In this document: positions 20,720 through 32,704 of the stretch, one piece after another
How positions within the stretch are numbered: position 1 is the first letter of the stretch
Layout of the letters: each line of letters starts with the position of its first letter
Assembly: GCA_030762935.1 (NCBI GenBank)
Contig: CM060893.1
Span: 12,816,001 to 12,880,000 of the forward strand
Direction of reading: 5' to 3'
From: Hymenopus coronatus
Taxonomy: Eukaryota > Arthropoda > Insecta > Mantodea > Hymenopodidae
DNA: 64,000 bases
Notes under the pieces: model-generated
What the model was told of the DNA's origin: nothing
The model's input: the letters and a program-made list of their open reading frames with translations, nothing else
Databases searched by the model: none
Program-made: the position numbers and the translations under genes

Positions 20720-23700
20720 CTGTAGGATTTATCAATATCTGCAAGTGAAAGCACATGAAACAAGAGAACTGCATATGCACTTACAAGTCTATGCTAGAAA
20801 AATGTCCAATGATATCTTGCTTAGATTAAGCCTAGTTTTTTAAACAAAAATTAATTTTTCAAGCATGTGATACAATGTTTTGCTAACTTTGGGAGGTAAA
20901 AGAACAGCATTACCAACAACTTTCCAATATCATATTTATTATTTTCAAAAAGTTTTATCTAAATACATTCAATATACAGGTTAACATTTCTTTCTTAGGA
21001 AACAAAGAGAAACTTATTACAAACACCATTATCAGTAACAGAAAGACTGCGTGTAGCCTGGAATTGATGTATTTGTCTTTTGTTAACTTATGATCTTGAT
21101 GGATAATAAACAATTATTACACTGTTGAAACATTTATGTCTTGCCCAAACATGGTAGGTACAGGCCTTATGTTTTGGCAAAGAGTAAATATTTGTGTTCT
21201 ACTTAAAGACTAAGTGAAGATCCCCATTATGGCTAAACCTAGATGTCGCCACATATTCTCGCTTTCCCTTTCAACATCTAGAACAAGGATCTTTTGTAAA
21301 TATGAACAGTCCTAATGCCGTCTAGTTATGTCTAAGATGTTGAGTAATGAAATATCATTCCTTCTGGTGGGTCCTGTAGCCTGCCCAGTTAATTATAAAG
21401 CTAACTGCACACACTGTGTGTGCTGGAGAAGATTAGAGGTACACATTCTCATTTCGATTGAGCTTTGAAACAATCATGTAATTGTCAGACAGACAGACAG
21501 ACAGAATATCCAAATGCAATGTGTGTCTATTGCCAACCTGACATACCTTGTAATGTACATTAAACTAAAGCTTTATATAACTACAGCTCTGTTTTCTTCA
21601 TGAGACAATATTTTGACATGGTACTTTCTAACCAATTACTTACTGGATTTTATTCCACACCTGTTCAAATTACATTACTTTGATTACACATTAGAATCAA
21701 TCTTGTTACTTTTTTATTATATAGAGTTTGCTTTTTCATCTTAAGAAACAGGTTTAGAAGGCTTTTAGAATTAGATCATGCAATGGAAATTTCATTTCCT
21801 GATAATTTACACCTGTTTTCATGCTATCTGTGCATTTAACCTTGTATATACATTAAGATAAGAAACTTGACATATATCTACATGCTGCCCAGTTTTGATA
21901 TACAAAATGTAAGCTAATGTGTACTTCCAAATGTGCAGCATCACTTGATTGTGCACTTTATGCTCAACTTCAAATTTAGAGTTGTTATTCATACTTCTTC
22001 CCAAACTTAGATTTGAGTTCTCTTTACATTAGTACACTTATACCTGTCTTAACTGAAATGGATTCTGTTTTCAATAATCTTACGGGAATCCTCCATTGAA
22101 AATGCTAAAATCAACTTTCAATGAAAATAATTGCAATTTGTCATCGTACATACAAAGGTAAAAATTCCAGTACAGCTAATTTACAACAATTTAAAATAAA
22201 TTTTGGAATCTTTTGTAAGAGAATTTTTTTTGATAGAAATTCTGAAACTAAATTAAAAATATACGGATGTGTTCTTAAAGGTGTGTAATTCAAAACAGTT
22301 ACTTATTGCTTCAGTTTTCTAGAAAACAGGAAATGCTTTAAACCATAAAGCTATTTAAATAAGTTTCCCAGAAAAATGGATCTTGACTGTTTCGCCAAAA
22401 GAAGAGAAAGAAAATGTGATTTGCTTATACCAATTTGATTTGTTTTAATACTAAACTAAACAAACTATACTGCTTCTTTGTAATTACAGCAGCTGTAGCC
22501 TTATGTACCTACATGTGATAAAGTTGCATTCCTATAAAATCATTTACCCCAATTTTACATTTTCTGCTGGAGGTTCAAAGCTATTCTGTAATCTCTTTTC
22601 ATATCCCATTTTGTTGGAATGACAAAATATTTCAGTTTTGGCAGACACTATAAACAGCAAAATGGGAGCAAATTTTGACAAGTGTGAAATGATCATTTAA
22701 TTCTTTTGGTGATATTTAGGGAATGGAAATTCATGCATTGAAATATTTTTTTTTTAGTTGTGTGAATATGCTGAAGGATTATCTACACAAATTACAAATG
22801 TCTGGACATAACAATATTACCTTTATTGTTCATAAAAGTGCATATTGTTTTTATTTATAAATGCATCACATTTTAACCATTTATGGAGGAAAACTGCATA
22901 TTATACATTTTTGTGTGCAATTTAAAACTCATTAACATGAATAATTTCCATTGTGCGTTTACGGGTAGTGCCATTGGAAAGAGTAGCTCACGACCAATAT
23001 TCATGCCCCTTGGGAATGCCCAGTTTTTCTGCTGGCAATTCCTTGTACGTATTCCATATGCAGTGAAGGTCAGTATTTCATCACAGTTGCATTATGGCTT
23101 TGTTCACTGAATATGTGAATTTCTGTGCAATTTTACAACCACCACCACCAACAACCAACTTAATCAGTTTCATTGTGTCCTCATTTGATTATACAATATT
23201 TGAAAACATGTGTTTAAAAACTAAGTTATCACGTCTTTTTTTTTATGTAGATGATATGCTAAGTTCCAAAATTAAGTTCTGAAAAAACAAAAGTTGTCTT
23301 GCGTTTGAGCTTATCTTGTATTAGGATAAATACAGTAATTATTTGAAACTATTGGGTCCTTATTATCACTATGATAGAAATTTCAGTTACATTAGTTGAA
23401 ATTTGTATAAATTATCACATTGACGTACAAATACCCTTAAAATATACCAAAACTTCCAATTGTTCAAAATTGAATGTATTTGGAGTTCATAAGTTAACGA
23501 AACAGCCAAAGATGCAATCCAAAATACAAGTTCTAGTGTCTGAGTATTAATATTAGCAGACACAAGAACAATAATTTGCTGTATCTTAGAAACCAAGGGT
23601 GTAATACAATCCAAGCAAAGAAATTACAAACTCACTAACTGTGAATATGCATTATATAAATCATTACTGTCGGTACAAAATCTACCACTTCCATAAAAAT

Positions 23701-24340
23701 TCACAATAAGGAATGAGAAACCAAAAGGGGAAAAGCTTTCGCATTCAACAGCAAGCTTATCAAAGTGCAAGAATAAATAGTTTTAACTATAGACTGTTTA
23801 AGTTTTTACTTAGCTGCTCCCATTTCCAGAAAGTGTGTTGGATTTTGTATTACAACTATCTTCATGGTAGAAATTGTTCAAGGTTGCTGTTTACTATAAC
23901 TGTCACCAGAGCTCTCTCCAATAGTATGCTTAGAGAAGGAAAATATGCACAACAAACTTAAATGTATGCATATTAGGATACTTTCACAAGATGCATAAGA
24001 AATAGTTACGATGCAGCGTTTAGCAATGTTTATTGCATAAGTTGGTTAACCTGCGTTATGTTGGTTGAATTGCAAGCCATTGTGTCATTGGTGAATCACA
24101 AAGAAATGAGATTCCAATGCACAAAATCAATCATTCACATTCCCTTTAAATGTCTAATAATTTTCTTTCCATTTTGAAAACAGAGCAGCATCATACTCCT
24201 CTATAAATACTTGTTAACACAAATAATCATATTTAAAGCACATGGGGAAATATACAAGCTGTGCCAGAACTTTTAATGCCAACTATAAAATTCAATAAAT
24301 TTGGTGGTTTCAGTGATTAAATTTCCTTGTGTTGGTTCTT
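20720..24340. other. Intergenic, long AT-rich stretch
   Basis: 3.6 kb without R1, SINE or LINE signatures, unlike the rest of the window. It contains a (GACA)n-like stretch near 21486-21505 and an unusual GC-balanced patch at 22965-23070. No exon could be supported on either strand. Low repeat density could reflect an unannotated UTR or regulatory region. Confidence 0.35.
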
Positions 24341-24343
24341 TCT

Positions 24344-25120
24344 ACTTTCTCTACATGTACTATGTACATAGTGTATAGAGAAGGTATTGTATTGCATCCA
24401 AAAATTTGATACTGAGATTTCACTGGAAATATATGTTTTAGGATTTCCTGTATCCAAAATAAATAAATAAAAACATTTTTAGAAGATGGTCCATGTGTGT
24501 ATGTGTCCTTGGTGTCTGTGAAACGAAAAGTCAGTAAAATACCAAACTTGGTATTTAAGTTATACTAAACCTTCCAAAGACTTTGAGGAAAATCCTCCCA
24601 CCACAAATTACCCTTTACATGTAAAAAAATTTGAAAATTTTGATTCTCTCTAAAATGTCTCTTAACAATTTTGATTAAAATACTGTACTTTAAACATATT
24701 TACATGACAAATAAAATGCATATCTTGAATTTTCTGGAAATAACCTCAGAAGACCTCTTTATTATGGATGAATTTTGCATAATTAGTAAACCATAAGCGA
24801 TGGACAATAACTTGCTACACAAAAAAAGTAGATCTCATTAAAACACAAATTTACGGCATGTACATTTTTTAGGGGATTGACCATTTTTGAGATATTCCTT
24901 GTTATTTTAAAATACATAAAAATTTTCACAAACAGGAATTTGTCAACTCCTGGCAATGCAAAGAAACAAATTTCATCGACATGGCAATCAGCTTTTAAAA
25001 GATTTGACTATCATTTTTGCCTAGCGCAGTACATTATTTCCCTTCTACATACAAGCATAAACTTTTTAACAATAATTTGATACAGAGGCGTGGAGAAAGT
25101 CATGTGAATGGAACCATCAG
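24344..25120 (+). repeat. R1 repeat, copy 7
   Basis: ACTTTCTCTACATGTACTAT head, then the palindrome, all internal blocks and CATGTGAATGGAACCATCAGA tail. More diverged than copies 4 and 6, with several small deletions near the tail (the GAAGCAAGTAATAAGAC part is lost). Confidence 0.88.
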
Positions 25121-25124
25121 ATGC

Positions 25125-26299
25125 TTTAAAATTTTATAGACCACCAAGCATTAGCATCTTATATTACATAAGTAAAGGGGAAAAGAAAATTAAATTATTT
25201 TATATGCTTAAGAACACATAATATATTTTCTTTAACATAATTACTTAAGTTACCAAATATGCATATTTCCTCTCTACTTAACATAATATTGAATTACATA
25301 ATGTTTCGACTTATTGAATAGTAGTATACACAGATTACATCTGGATATTCTGTCTGTAGCTTCTACAAATCTATTAACTTATTTCTAATCATTTCTAAAA
25401 CAATGAATTTCATTTGTACACTCACAATAACACATATCATTTTTCAATTCTTTAAAATTGATGCAATGAAAGGCAGCCTATCTTTGAAGAAAGCCCCTTG
25501 CATTTTGGGAACAAGCAAATAATGTTAAATTAGTGGTAAATTTTTAATTTCATTGAGAAAATAATTTTGTTCATTTGACAATTGTGTAAAATCAAAATAT
25601 ATATAAATCAATTTCCAATTCTCAATATATTAATGTATATGCTGTCTGAACTGACATTCACTGCCTTTCTTCTCTATTACACGAAAACCAATTTTTTTTT
25701 CTCTCAAAATATAGTTTTATCCTCTTCTCCATCACCCAACTACTACAACAACAACACAAAAGGAAAAACCCACCAATACAAGCAACATGATTGAGGAATC
25801 TTAATTCTAAAGATTATTTACTAGCTCATGTTCCCATTTGCGTAACATAAAAAAAGATAAATAATACCGTTGCTAGCATTGTGTGTAATGCAGCCATCCA
25901 AGCAAACAATGGTGATGATCATGACGATGATAATGATGATGATAACTGTATCCCATATCACCTGGGTATGCAGGCGTCTTACTGGTTGGGGACACACCCC
26001 CTCCCTTACAACCCTGTGGCATATAAACTAAATGAAAACCAGAAACGTAAAATTTGTAAGTTCTGCAGAGACTAGGGCGAAGGGAGGGTGCCCACATTGT
26101 GTTGGGACTGTTTCCCAGCAGCATTCTGCCAACGTTGCAGTGCTCAGCCGGCTTTGATCAGATGATGGATAAGCTTTGTTATGTTTCACCCATGGTGGGG
26201 GATGTTACACCTGATCTGATGCCCATTTGTATCCGCTCGCTGCCGACGGCAATGAGAGAGGCTCGTTTGGAACTCAAACAGCATGCACTCCAATGCTCT
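25125..26299. other. Intergenic plus presumed SMG1 3' UTR
   Basis: The part next to 26299 should be the 3' UTR of the minus-strand SMG1 gene. I saw no clear AATAAA on the minus strand in the first 700 bases. An imperfect GAT-rich stretch lies at about 25912-25945. The rest is AT-rich. Confidence 0.4.
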
Positions 26300-26377
26300 T
26301 CATACCCACGGCGTCCAACCCTCATACAAAAGTGCCAGATTGTCCATGTTCATTGCTTCATGGACCACATACTCCAC
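26300..26377 (-). CDS. SMG1: SMG1, last exon: FATC C-terminus and stop
   Basis: 78 bases, starting after TTTGCAG on the minus strand in phase 0. It encodes VEYVVHEAMNMDNLALLYEG followed by WTPWV and TGA. This is the end of the FATC domain, and the closing YEGWT-x-WV is diagnostic for SMG1 (vertebrates have A, this gene P). The previous exon ends at CAG, so the junction reads EQ-VEYV, as in other SMG1 proteins. At 26 codons it would be missed by an ORF scan. A long inverted repeat lies only 54 bases upstream of the acceptor. Confidence 0.95.
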   Translation of the reverse strand: MEYVVHEAMNMDNLALLYEGWTPWV

Positions 26378-26430
26378 CTGCAAACATTACCACAAAATAA
26401 TGGATATAAATGCAATTGAATATAAATATA

Positions 26431-26560
26431 TGTATTAATTTGTTGAGTTGGTTTTTAACACTATGTTACTTACACTTTTATTATGATATTTTATTTTTAT
26501 TACCTCATAATAAAAATGTAAGTGAGGTAGTGTTAAAAACCAACTCAACAAATTAATACA
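26431..26560. repeat. Near-perfect inverted repeat, 56-base arms, 18-base loop
   Basis: Left arm 26431-26486 (begins TGTATTAATTTGTTGAGTTG) and right arm 26505-26560 pair at about 52 of 56 positions. The element is palindromic from end to end, like a foldback MITE. It lies in the last SMG1 intron, and in the pre-mRNA it would fold just upstream of the branch-point region of the final exon. Confidence 0.9.
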
Positions 26561-26810
26561 CACATAATTTGACTGCCACTGTTACTAAATTCCTCCAAAC
26601 ATCAATGAATATAAATAGTTACATTATACACGGTTTCTTGGCTTAAACAAAACAAAAATATGCCTAAACAAGGACAAGTCTTTAGCTGTAAGTTTTTACT
26701 ACAGAATTAACAAAAAATTAAATTTTCCATATATACTGTTAGAAAGAAATATTTTGTAATCAGCTTACCCTCCCCGTATTTGTAGGAACTGACACCCCCC
26801 CACCTAAAAA

Positions 26811-27104
26811 TAAATGTAAATGGCATATTATTTATGGATGCTTTAACTACTGTGGTTCTCAGCGTCCCATTCTAAATTGGGCGTGAAAGACCACTTAATT
26901 TTGCTCAGAGGCCTCTCTATCAGGCTTGAGGTTCTTTTACGGCCGTAAATTTATAACACAGGACCAGTGACTTTACTTCCCTTCTGAAGGAAGCCATGCT
27001 AAGGAGTTTTACACCTGGAAAAATCCACATCCTCCGCTGGGTTTGAACCCATGACCTTAGGTATAAGAAGTTAGCATGGTAACCATTACACCACAGAGGG
27101 CAAC
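26811..27104 (-). mobile_element. SINE-A, full length, reverse
   Basis: Minus strand: TTGCCCTCTGTGGTGTAATG, GTTACCATGCTAACTTC, GGTTCAAACCC, AGCATGGCTTCCTTCAG, GAGAGGCCTCTGAGCAAAAT, CCATAAATAATATGCC. In the last SMG1 intron, sense to SMG1 transcription. It abuts a SINE-C-like block. Confidence 0.88.
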
Positions 27105-27149
27105 TAGGACTTACAATCCAATGCTGTCCTAGGGGTCAGAAACCTGTTG

Positions 27150-27400
27150 GGGAGTCAACGGCACGAAACCACAGAATGGGGAATCTGTTACAAGGGGTCG
27201 CCCTGTAGCTAGGCATGAACATGAGGAAGTGGATGAAATGAACTGTAAGCAAAATTGTGATTGGAAAGGTAATAATGGAGCAATTGGTGGAATGAGTGGC
27301 ATGGGAAACCAGAGGACCTGGAGAAAACCTGCCCAGATGCCACTTTGTCCACCAAGGGCACCTGGACCTCCTACATGGGAGGTGAGCAGTCTAAACGAAA
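27150..27400 (+). mobile_element. SINE-C-like repeat
   Basis: The block AATGGAGCAATTGGTGGAAT, GGCATGGGAAACCAGAGG, TGGAGAAAACCTGCCCAGAT matches, with indels, the copy at 45838 (GATGGAGCACTGGTGGAAT, GGCAGGGGAAACCGGAGAAA, ACCCACC). It happens to leave a clean 83-codon + strand frame between an AG and a GTGAGC, which mimics an exon; see the rejected list. Confidence 0.6.
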
Positions 27401-27980
27401 TAATGTAAAATACATCAAAATTTCTATGAATGTGTATTGATGAAAATCTGAGTTGGAAACCACATATTAATGAATGAATTAAAAACCCGGGTAAAATGTG
27501 CTTCCAAATAAATATATTAAACTGTAAGTTGAAAAAACTCAGGAACAAGCACTTCTCAAAACTTCACTTGTCAATTTCACATGGAAATATCATTATGGGG
27601 AAATAGTAGCGAAGCAATTAAAATATTCAAATTACAAAATACGGCGATTATAATTATTTTCAGTTTGCTTTCATTTGTTAGCTGCAAACCACACTTCAAA
27701 GCATTAAATATTTTGATATTAACCTGTATTTACAAAAAAATTATACAATGCAAACACATATAAAAGATTTTAACATAAATTCTGAATTTCATGGTCATGA
27801 TACAAGAGGAAAAGGAAAATGACATATAACACCGTACAATAAAAAATACAAAATCTGTTTAATGTTTCAACAAATATCTTAAACAATTTTTAATTGATAT
27901 ATGCTATTACTCAACTGATGAGTTTTTACATTAATAGACTATACAAAAGATGCATATATAATTCTAAGTACCATATTTAT
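27401..27980. other. SMG1 intron, no recognisable element
   Basis: AT-rich intron DNA. No support for coding on either strand. Confidence 0.3.
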
Positions 27981-27984
27981 CTGA

Positions 27985-28490
27985 ATAGATTGGAATTTCA
28001 ATTGCTTCACTTGGCGACTGGCATTTAAAGGATGATACTATCACTTTAGCCTGTGCATTTTCTTATTTCCCTTCTACTTACAAGGAGGTACCAAGACTAA
28101 TTCTGATTATGTTTATCTTGATTAGCATGATGTAGATAATAGATTAATGTTTATGAATAAAAGGTTTATTTGTCGAACAGCTAGAGGACATCCTGTGAAT
28201 GGAACACATTAGATTTTTTCCTTTCTACTTACAAGGGACCAAGTAAAAAGGACAATTTCGGCTAATGTTTATCTCAATTAGCATGATGTAGATAGAAGAA
28301 TAAGCTTTTTAACAATCATTTGTTACAGAAATTAAGAGAAAGTAATGTGATTGTAACACATCAAATGTTTTCAAATATTTTTATTATGGGAAGCTCAAAT
28401 CATGTATTTCCACTGAAATCTTGGTATAGCATTTTTGGATGGAATGTAACAATTCCTCTGCTTACTATAGACAAGCAGTAGGGAAAGTAA
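27985..28490 (+). repeat. R1 repeat, copy 8, rearranged tail pieces
   Basis: Two consecutive R1 tail segments in + orientation (each with TTAGCATGATGTAGATA and a TGTGAATGGAACACATTAGA-type end). After them comes a short reverse R1 head (ATGTATTTCCACTGAAATCT, then AGGGAAAGTAAAC). A composite of at least three R1 insertions or duplications. Confidence 0.7.
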
Positions 28491-28997
28491 ACAAAATTTG
28501 GCAAAAGTCTTTGAGTTTTCTTTATCAGGCCAAAAACTTTCTAAACAACCAGAACTGTTTCCATCACATTGCATTAGCCTGCTGTGTATTTTATTAGTTT
28601 AATTATTATTTTTGTATAGGTATAATATAGGAAATACAATATGATTTGATACTGAACGCAGTACGCTACAGGTTGTACGTTGTAAATATGTGAATGCGGT
28701 GGTGTGAGTGCCCAAGTAAGCAATTTTATTACGTGAGATATTGTAGTTGTTTTGTCGAGTAATATGAAAGTACACAGAAGTACCGATGACTGTTGAAAAT
28801 AAGAACTTAGCAGATAATAGCACTAGTTATTAATATTTCTACGTCTTCAAGAATTACTATGTCGGGAATAGCTTGTAGGGTTAGTGTCTCAACAATCAAT
28901 AAAGGTTAATAAAAGCATTAATTCAGCTAAAGTGAAGTACTTCTATTTTTAAGTCTACCCCGCGTTACATGCCCCAGTCATTCTTTCTCCCCCTCAG

Positions 28998-29284
<287 letters not shown>

Positions 29285-29349
29285 TTATTTAGCTCCAACA
29301 CTATTATAACAATGACACAAACATTGTTCTGATTGGTTGTTGGCATTAC

Positions 29350-29505
29350 CTTTACCAGTATGCGGATCACGACCAGATTTGGTTACAACAGCAGGAACAC
29401 CCTTTCGGGGGGACAGGCACACACTTTCCTGTCGCAGTAATGGTGGTCTCTTGTTGCCGATGTTCTGCTGCTCCGCAAACATCACCAGTCCTGTATATAT
29501 CTGGT
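29350..29505 (-). CDS. SMG1: SMG1, third exon from the end
   Basis: 156 bases, acceptor GACATGTTACAG, donor GTAATG. It encodes QIYTGLVMFAEQQN, a basic, proline- and serine-containing linker, and ends KSGRDPHTGKA across the junction. The RDP-x-TGKA-x-QERN transition is shared with other SMG1 proteins. The linker in the middle is poorly conserved, as expected for this region. Confidence 0.92.
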
Positions 29506-29549
29506 CTGTAACATGTCCGCACAATAAATGAGACAGATAATCCAATTTG

Positions 29550-30240
29550 GGTTCTTAATCACTTTTAGAAATGCTTACATAAATAAGATTTTTAAATGTG
29601 AAATTCACAATTAATGATTTAGAACAAGTAAACCTAGATAATGGAAACCATAAAAATTGATTGTTGTCAGAAAACAGATTACTAACAACGTACAGCTTTC
29701 CATTACAACGGAATTTGCAGAGTATAAATCCTCAGCTATGCAATACAAGTTCCATTACACCAAATCTGCACATTTGGAACATCTAGCAATGTTTTCTTGA
29801 TCAAATAGTTTGCAATTCTGCCATTGTGTGCGCAAGGGATCAGCTCATCATTCACACAACAAAACTACAATTTTTACACCTGTGAAAATGGTGAAATTTT
29901 GCCCAGGGAAATTTCCAAGACCAAGAGGAAGAAGAACTTAAAACGAAACTGAAACATGACATCCAAAGAAAATAACCCCTGTGGAAAGAGCAACAAATTG
30001 GTTTCAAACAGAGCTGGTCCTCTTAAATAAAATAAAACTGATACATTTTTGTTATTTTAATTTAAAGGGCAACTTTTACAATAACTTCAAATTTGGAGCT
30101 AATTTAGAACTTTGGAGTGAAGATAAGGTCCTGTAACCCTCCATCTCTATGGCTATGACATAGAAAGTACGCAGATTTTCCTGCTGGAAAGAGTTGAAAC
30201 CTATGAAAACGGCATCACGTTTAGATCATGATGGGCAATT
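29550..30240. other. SMG1 intron, no recognisable element
   Basis: Part of the intron 29506-31395. AT-rich; nothing was recognised before the Penelope-like fragment. Confidence 0.3.
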
Positions 30241-30254
30241 TTCAGATCATGATT

Positions 30255-30510
30255 AGATCGTTATTGGCACTAAAAGAGTTAAGGAACATTTTAGAAGTAT
30301 TAAATACAAACAGATTAATAAATCAGCTGTGGCCATTTAACCACGAAATAAATCCAAAAGTTAAATAATTAAAACACTTAATTGGACATACAAATTTAGT
30401 GGTTTGGGAAAAAATATTTATTTTGAGGAACAGATATTGCACAATGAGTTTTGACATACTGCCAATTGATTCTGTCACCAAATTTGTGTTAATTTCAGTG
30501 CATAGCAATC
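30255..30510 (+). mobile_element. Penelope-like GIY-YIG fragment
   Basis: Reads VKEHFRSIKYKQINKSAVA, then after frame changes HLIGHTNLVVWEKIYI. Block by block this parallels the fragment at 2050-2433 (KEHYRSIRYKHLDKSAVA and ELQIWENIYI). It is a second, more decayed copy of the same Penelope-like endonuclease, antisense to SMG1. Confidence 0.6.
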
Positions 30511-30679
30511 ACCATAGTAAACAATCCTCACCTATGTCTGTAACTGCAACAATGTAAATAAACAAGAAAAAAGCTGATAATGTAATCAAATGTTGCTTAC
30601 AAAACATACCCTTTAACTAATTTATTCATAGAGATAAGTGAAGTTTTGTTACAAATGGTTGGTTATATTAATATAATAT

Positions 30680-31330
30680 GAACAATTCTATAAAAATGTC
30701 ACTATTTGCAGACAACTTTAACATCAGTATGGAATGATATTAACCTCGGAAAAAACATAAATAATACTTAAAACAGATATACAATTGTTAATATAACAAT
30801 AGTTGCAACAAATCTTCCAAAAGGAAATTTATGTTGAGAATGCAATAGATTTATTGCAAAGCTAGTCCAAGGATTCCAAAAGATAAGTGAAGATTTGTTG
30901 TAACTATTAATTGTTATATTAATATTTGTGTTACTTCACTTTTACTAGCTTCTTTTTATATTTATAAGATATACAATTGGTTTCACATTAATAAGTTGAT
31001 GATAAACGAAGACAGGTAATAGAATTCTACTATAAAATAAATATGACAATTAACTACCCAAAAATGGAACTAGATGGTAAGGCCATTAATTATCCTTAAA
31101 ACAGAAAATTTCTAAGAGGTGGGATGGATAATAATCTTAAATTACAAAAAGCATATTGAATCTTTATTAAAGAATATGAGTAAAATATGTTATCAGAACT
31201 CTGTCTTTATACAGATAATGGAAGTAATATTACATTAGTTTTCTAATTTTCATTTCACCATAATATATGCTATAGTAATATGGGGAAATAAGAGTGATAT
31301 ATTCAGAATGCAAACCTGTGATAAAAGTTT
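30680..31330 (+). mobile_element. LINE fragment: reverse transcriptase palm and thumb
   Basis: Contains MSLFADNFNISM (the FADD motif with the second Asp changed to Asn) and, further on, GGMDNNLKLQKAY, LCLYTDNGSNITLVF and an IWGN-like piece. This order is typical for jockey-clade thumb domains. Many frameshifts. It lies antisense in the SMG1 intron, next to the exon at 31396. Confidence 0.55.
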
Positions 31331-31395
31331 CAGCTTTATTGTTGAAATTTGTAGAAATCAGCAATTTCAGCAGTGCTGAGACATGCAAAGCTTAC

Positions 31396-31558
31396 CTGTT
31401 TTCTCTTTCAGCTGCTCCAGCTGTTTTAGTGCACTGTTCACTCTATCAACATCCAGATCTTCAGCCATAAGTTCCCTGATAAGAGCTGAGAACTGTTCTG
31501 AGTAACTCTTATAACTGTGGACGTACTCATGAAGTCCCACCAAACCACAATCTTCCAG
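31396..31558 (-). CDS. SMG1: SMG1, exon of the helical region
   Basis: 163 bases, acceptor GTTGTTTTCCAG, donor CAG then GTAAGC. Enters in phase 0, ends in phase 1. It encodes LEDCGLVGLHEYVHSYKSYS, then SALIRELMAEDLDVDRV and KQLEQLKEKT. It is predicted helical. SMG1 proteins have a matching segment (VRQFL-x-EYKSWQ in vertebrates) about 130 residues before the C-terminus. Confidence 0.92.
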
Positions 31559-31767
31559 CTGGAAAACAACATTCTTCTTAATCTACACGAAACATGAAGT
31601 CATTGACATCTCACTGGTTTCAATCATATATGTTCTTAGGTACTTTTTACATAAAGGAGGCGAGGTCATCTGCAGCAGAAAGAAGGTGTATTCAGCGATC
31701 TACGGTGGGAGGAGAACCACAGGCAGTAATGGAGTTGAGTGTTGCGGCAGAGAATTGACAGTTCAAA

Positions 31768-32267
31768 AATTATGACATGTTCCATTCACATGACTTTCTC
31801 TATATCTCTGTCACAAATTATCGTTAAAAAGTTTATTCTTTTATCTAAATCATGCTATTGAGAAAAAATTAACCGAAATAATCTTATTATATGCTTCCTT
31901 ATAAGTAGAAGCGAAATAAGGAAGTACCATAGGTTCAAATGATAGTCAAAAGCTGGTTGCTATGTGACCGAAGTTCCCGTGGTTGTATGGCTAGGAGTTA
32001 ACAAATTTCTGTATGAGAAAAAGTATAAGTTTTTTAAAGCTGAAACCAATAACAAGGAATATCTCAAAAATGGTCAACTCCACGAAAAAAATGTATATTA
32101 CATAAATTGTTTGTTTTAACGCACTCTACATTTTTTGTGTGGTAAGTTTTTGTCCATCTCTTACAGTTTAGCAGTTATGCAAAATTCCATAAAATTCATC
32201 CAGAATAAAGTAGTCTTCAGAGGCTATTCCCAGAAAATTAAAAGTTTTCATGTGAAGGGTAGTTGTA
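31768..32267 (-). repeat. R1 repeat, copy 9, reverse, head part missing
   Basis: Begins ATGACATGTTCCATTCACAT, CATGACTTTCTCTATATCTC and proceeds through the tail half to GAGGCTATTCCCAGAAAATT, then breaks at a TGAAGGGTAGTTGTAG remnant where a LINE fragment adjoins. Confidence 0.82.
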
Positions 32268-32700
32268 GCCCTGCACTGAAAGATAATGTGAACTTCATCT
32301 TCCTTCTCCCCACAAATTGGACACACTCCTGGGATAACCTCTCCCCTCTTTCACCTTAATTTCCAAATGTCTAATCTAAACCAGACTATCCCTTCTCTTC
32401 ATTCTTTTTACAGGCCAAAATGTACTCTTTCTCTGGGTCATCTTTTAGCTCCCTGTACAATGCCAATGAACTTTTCTCTCTCATTTGAGAAAATAAAATT
32501 TGTCTATCCATGTCTTCCATCCTGGATCTCACTTCCTTCCAAAATATCCAATATTAGCCCAAAAATCTCCTAAGCCATTTATAATTAACAGTTCCCTGAT
32601 ATGTTTATTTATATTTTATTATGTTTCAAATAATGGATTTATGGTTGGCCACACACAATATGAACTTATAAAGTTTAAAAAAAACCTCTCAAAACTAAAT
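32268..32700 (-). mobile_element. LINE fragment, 3' zinc-finger end
   Basis: On the minus strand near 32268-32350 the frames give GVCPICGEKEDEVHIIFQC, the C-x2-C...H...C finger at the C-terminus of many non-LTR retrotransposon ORF2 proteins. Upstream (to about 32700) the frame is broken but keeps a KFYFLK-type basic stretch. Family undetermined. Confidence 0.55.
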
Positions 32701-32704
32701 GGAT

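Noticed and set aside
22883..23110. A 75-codon + frame with a GC-balanced core, possibly an exon
   Set aside because: No acceptor of quality before it, no recognisable domain, and no partner exon.
27133..27381. An 83-codon + strand exon between CCTAG and GTGAGC, encoding a Gly/Pro-rich peptide
   Set aside because: Its core aligns with the SINE-C repeat at 45838 (GGCAGGGGAAACCGGAGAAA), and the acceptor lacks a good pyrimidine tract. The open frame is most likely chance in a repeat.
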